A stretch of DNA of 5,501 nucleotides from NCBI GenBank assembly GCA_013813675.1, contig JACCRH010000093.1, forward strand, positions 1 to 5,501, in the 5' to 3' direction. Source of the DNA: Gemmatimonadales bacterium. GTDB lineage: Bacteria; Gemmatimonadota; Gemmatimonadetes; Gemmatimonadales; GWC2-71-9. Each line of letters begins with the position of its first letter. Within the stretch, counting starts at the first letter, position 1. The translations under genes were made by a program, and so were the position numbers. Positions 5,392 through 5,501 of this stretch are shown piece after piece. The notes below the pieces were generated by a model. It searched no databases and had not been told where the DNA came from. It saw only the letters and a list, made by a program, of their open reading frames with translations.

Positions 5392-5403
5392 TACTTTAGA
5401 GGC
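5392..5403 (+). promoter_or_regulatory. Putative -10 box (TACTTT) for a leaderless downstream gene
   Basis: TACTTT at 5392-5397 is followed by exactly 6 bases (AGAGGC) and then the ATG at 5404, the same spacing as at the 1918 start. The purine run AGAGG ends only one base before the ATG, too close to act as a Shine-Dalgarno site. No clear -35 element is seen. Confidence 0.45.
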
Positions 5404-5501
5404 ATGGCCAGGCCGGCACCACTCGCGTCCGTTCCCCTGCTCGACACCGCCGAGCGTGATCGTCTCGAGCGGCTGCGCCGCCTGGGCTATCTGCTGGACA
5501 A
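5404..5501 (+). CDS. N-terminus of an uncharacterised protein, possibly DUF4112 family; cut by window
   Basis: Only 32 complete codons are visible. After a short alanine/proline leader (MARPAPLASVPLLD) the sequence is a charged helix, ERDRLERLRRLGYLLD. The RLxRLRxLxxLLD pattern is how DUF4112 proteins begin, before their IPGT and GLIPGxGD motifs, but those diagnostic parts lie outside the window, so the family is only a guess. Start: the ATG at 5404 follows a TACTTT box at leaderless spacing, and the frame gives codon use typical of the region. It is separated from the operon by 266 bases and appears to start its own transcript. Confidence 0.6.
   Translation, partial: MARPAPLASVPLLDTAERDRLERLRRLGYLLD

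Overview
This is a GC-rich (by eye about two-thirds G+C), densely packed bacterial chromosomal segment. GTG and ATG starts are mixed, nearly every gene junction is a short overlap, and no phage, transposase, CRISPR, rRNA or tRNA sequence is visible. The gene mix (NDH-2, a LOG-family protein, a class V aminotransferase, DUF2905, a DinB-type protein and a probable DUF4112 start) and the TANNNT boxes placed for leaderless transcripts suggest a GC-rich environmental lineage such as Gemmatimonadota or a neighbouring phylum. The lineage is an inference, not a sequence match.

Layout. (1) Positions 1-1869, minus strand: a two-gene unit read leftwards. A class V (kynureninase/NifS-like) PLP enzyme starts at 1869 and ends at 724, overlapping by 8 bases a LOG-family Rossmann protein that starts with GTG at 731 and runs off the left edge. 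(2) Positions 1870-1917: a 48-base divergent promoter region with one TANNNT box on each strand, 6-7 bases from the respective ATG. (3) Positions 1918-5137, plus strand: a tightly chained five-gene operon made of an 86-aa uncharacterised basic protein, type II NADH dehydrogenase (ndh), epoxyqueuosine reductase (queG), a DinB-superfamily protein and a 74-aa DUF2905 membrane protein. The junction overlaps are 4, 4, 11 and 4 bases, so translation is probably coupled throughout. (4) Positions 5138-5403: a 266-base gap holding a small inverted repeat, a TTCGCTTCGCTCAGGATG-type motif and what looks like the C-terminal remnant of an NTF2-like (lumazine-binding-like) gene. (5) Positions 5404-5501: the start of another plus-strand gene, cut by the window edge, possibly a DUF4112 protein, again with a TANNNT box 6 bases from its ATG.

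How the parts relate. The operon combines a membrane-bound respiratory flavoenzyme (NDH-2), a cobalamin/Fe-S tRNA-modification enzyme that needs low-potential electrons (QueG), a probable metal-binding helical-bundle protein and two small uncharacterised proteins. No pathway linking them is established, so co-transcription may simply be housekeeping clustering. No clearly new system is evident. The points most worth a second look are the consistent leaderless-promoter geometry at all three visible transcription-unit starts, the rare-codon AT-rich patch with an 8-bp inverted repeat inside queG, the decayed NTF2-like gene, and the conserved-looking 86-aa protein that opens the operon.
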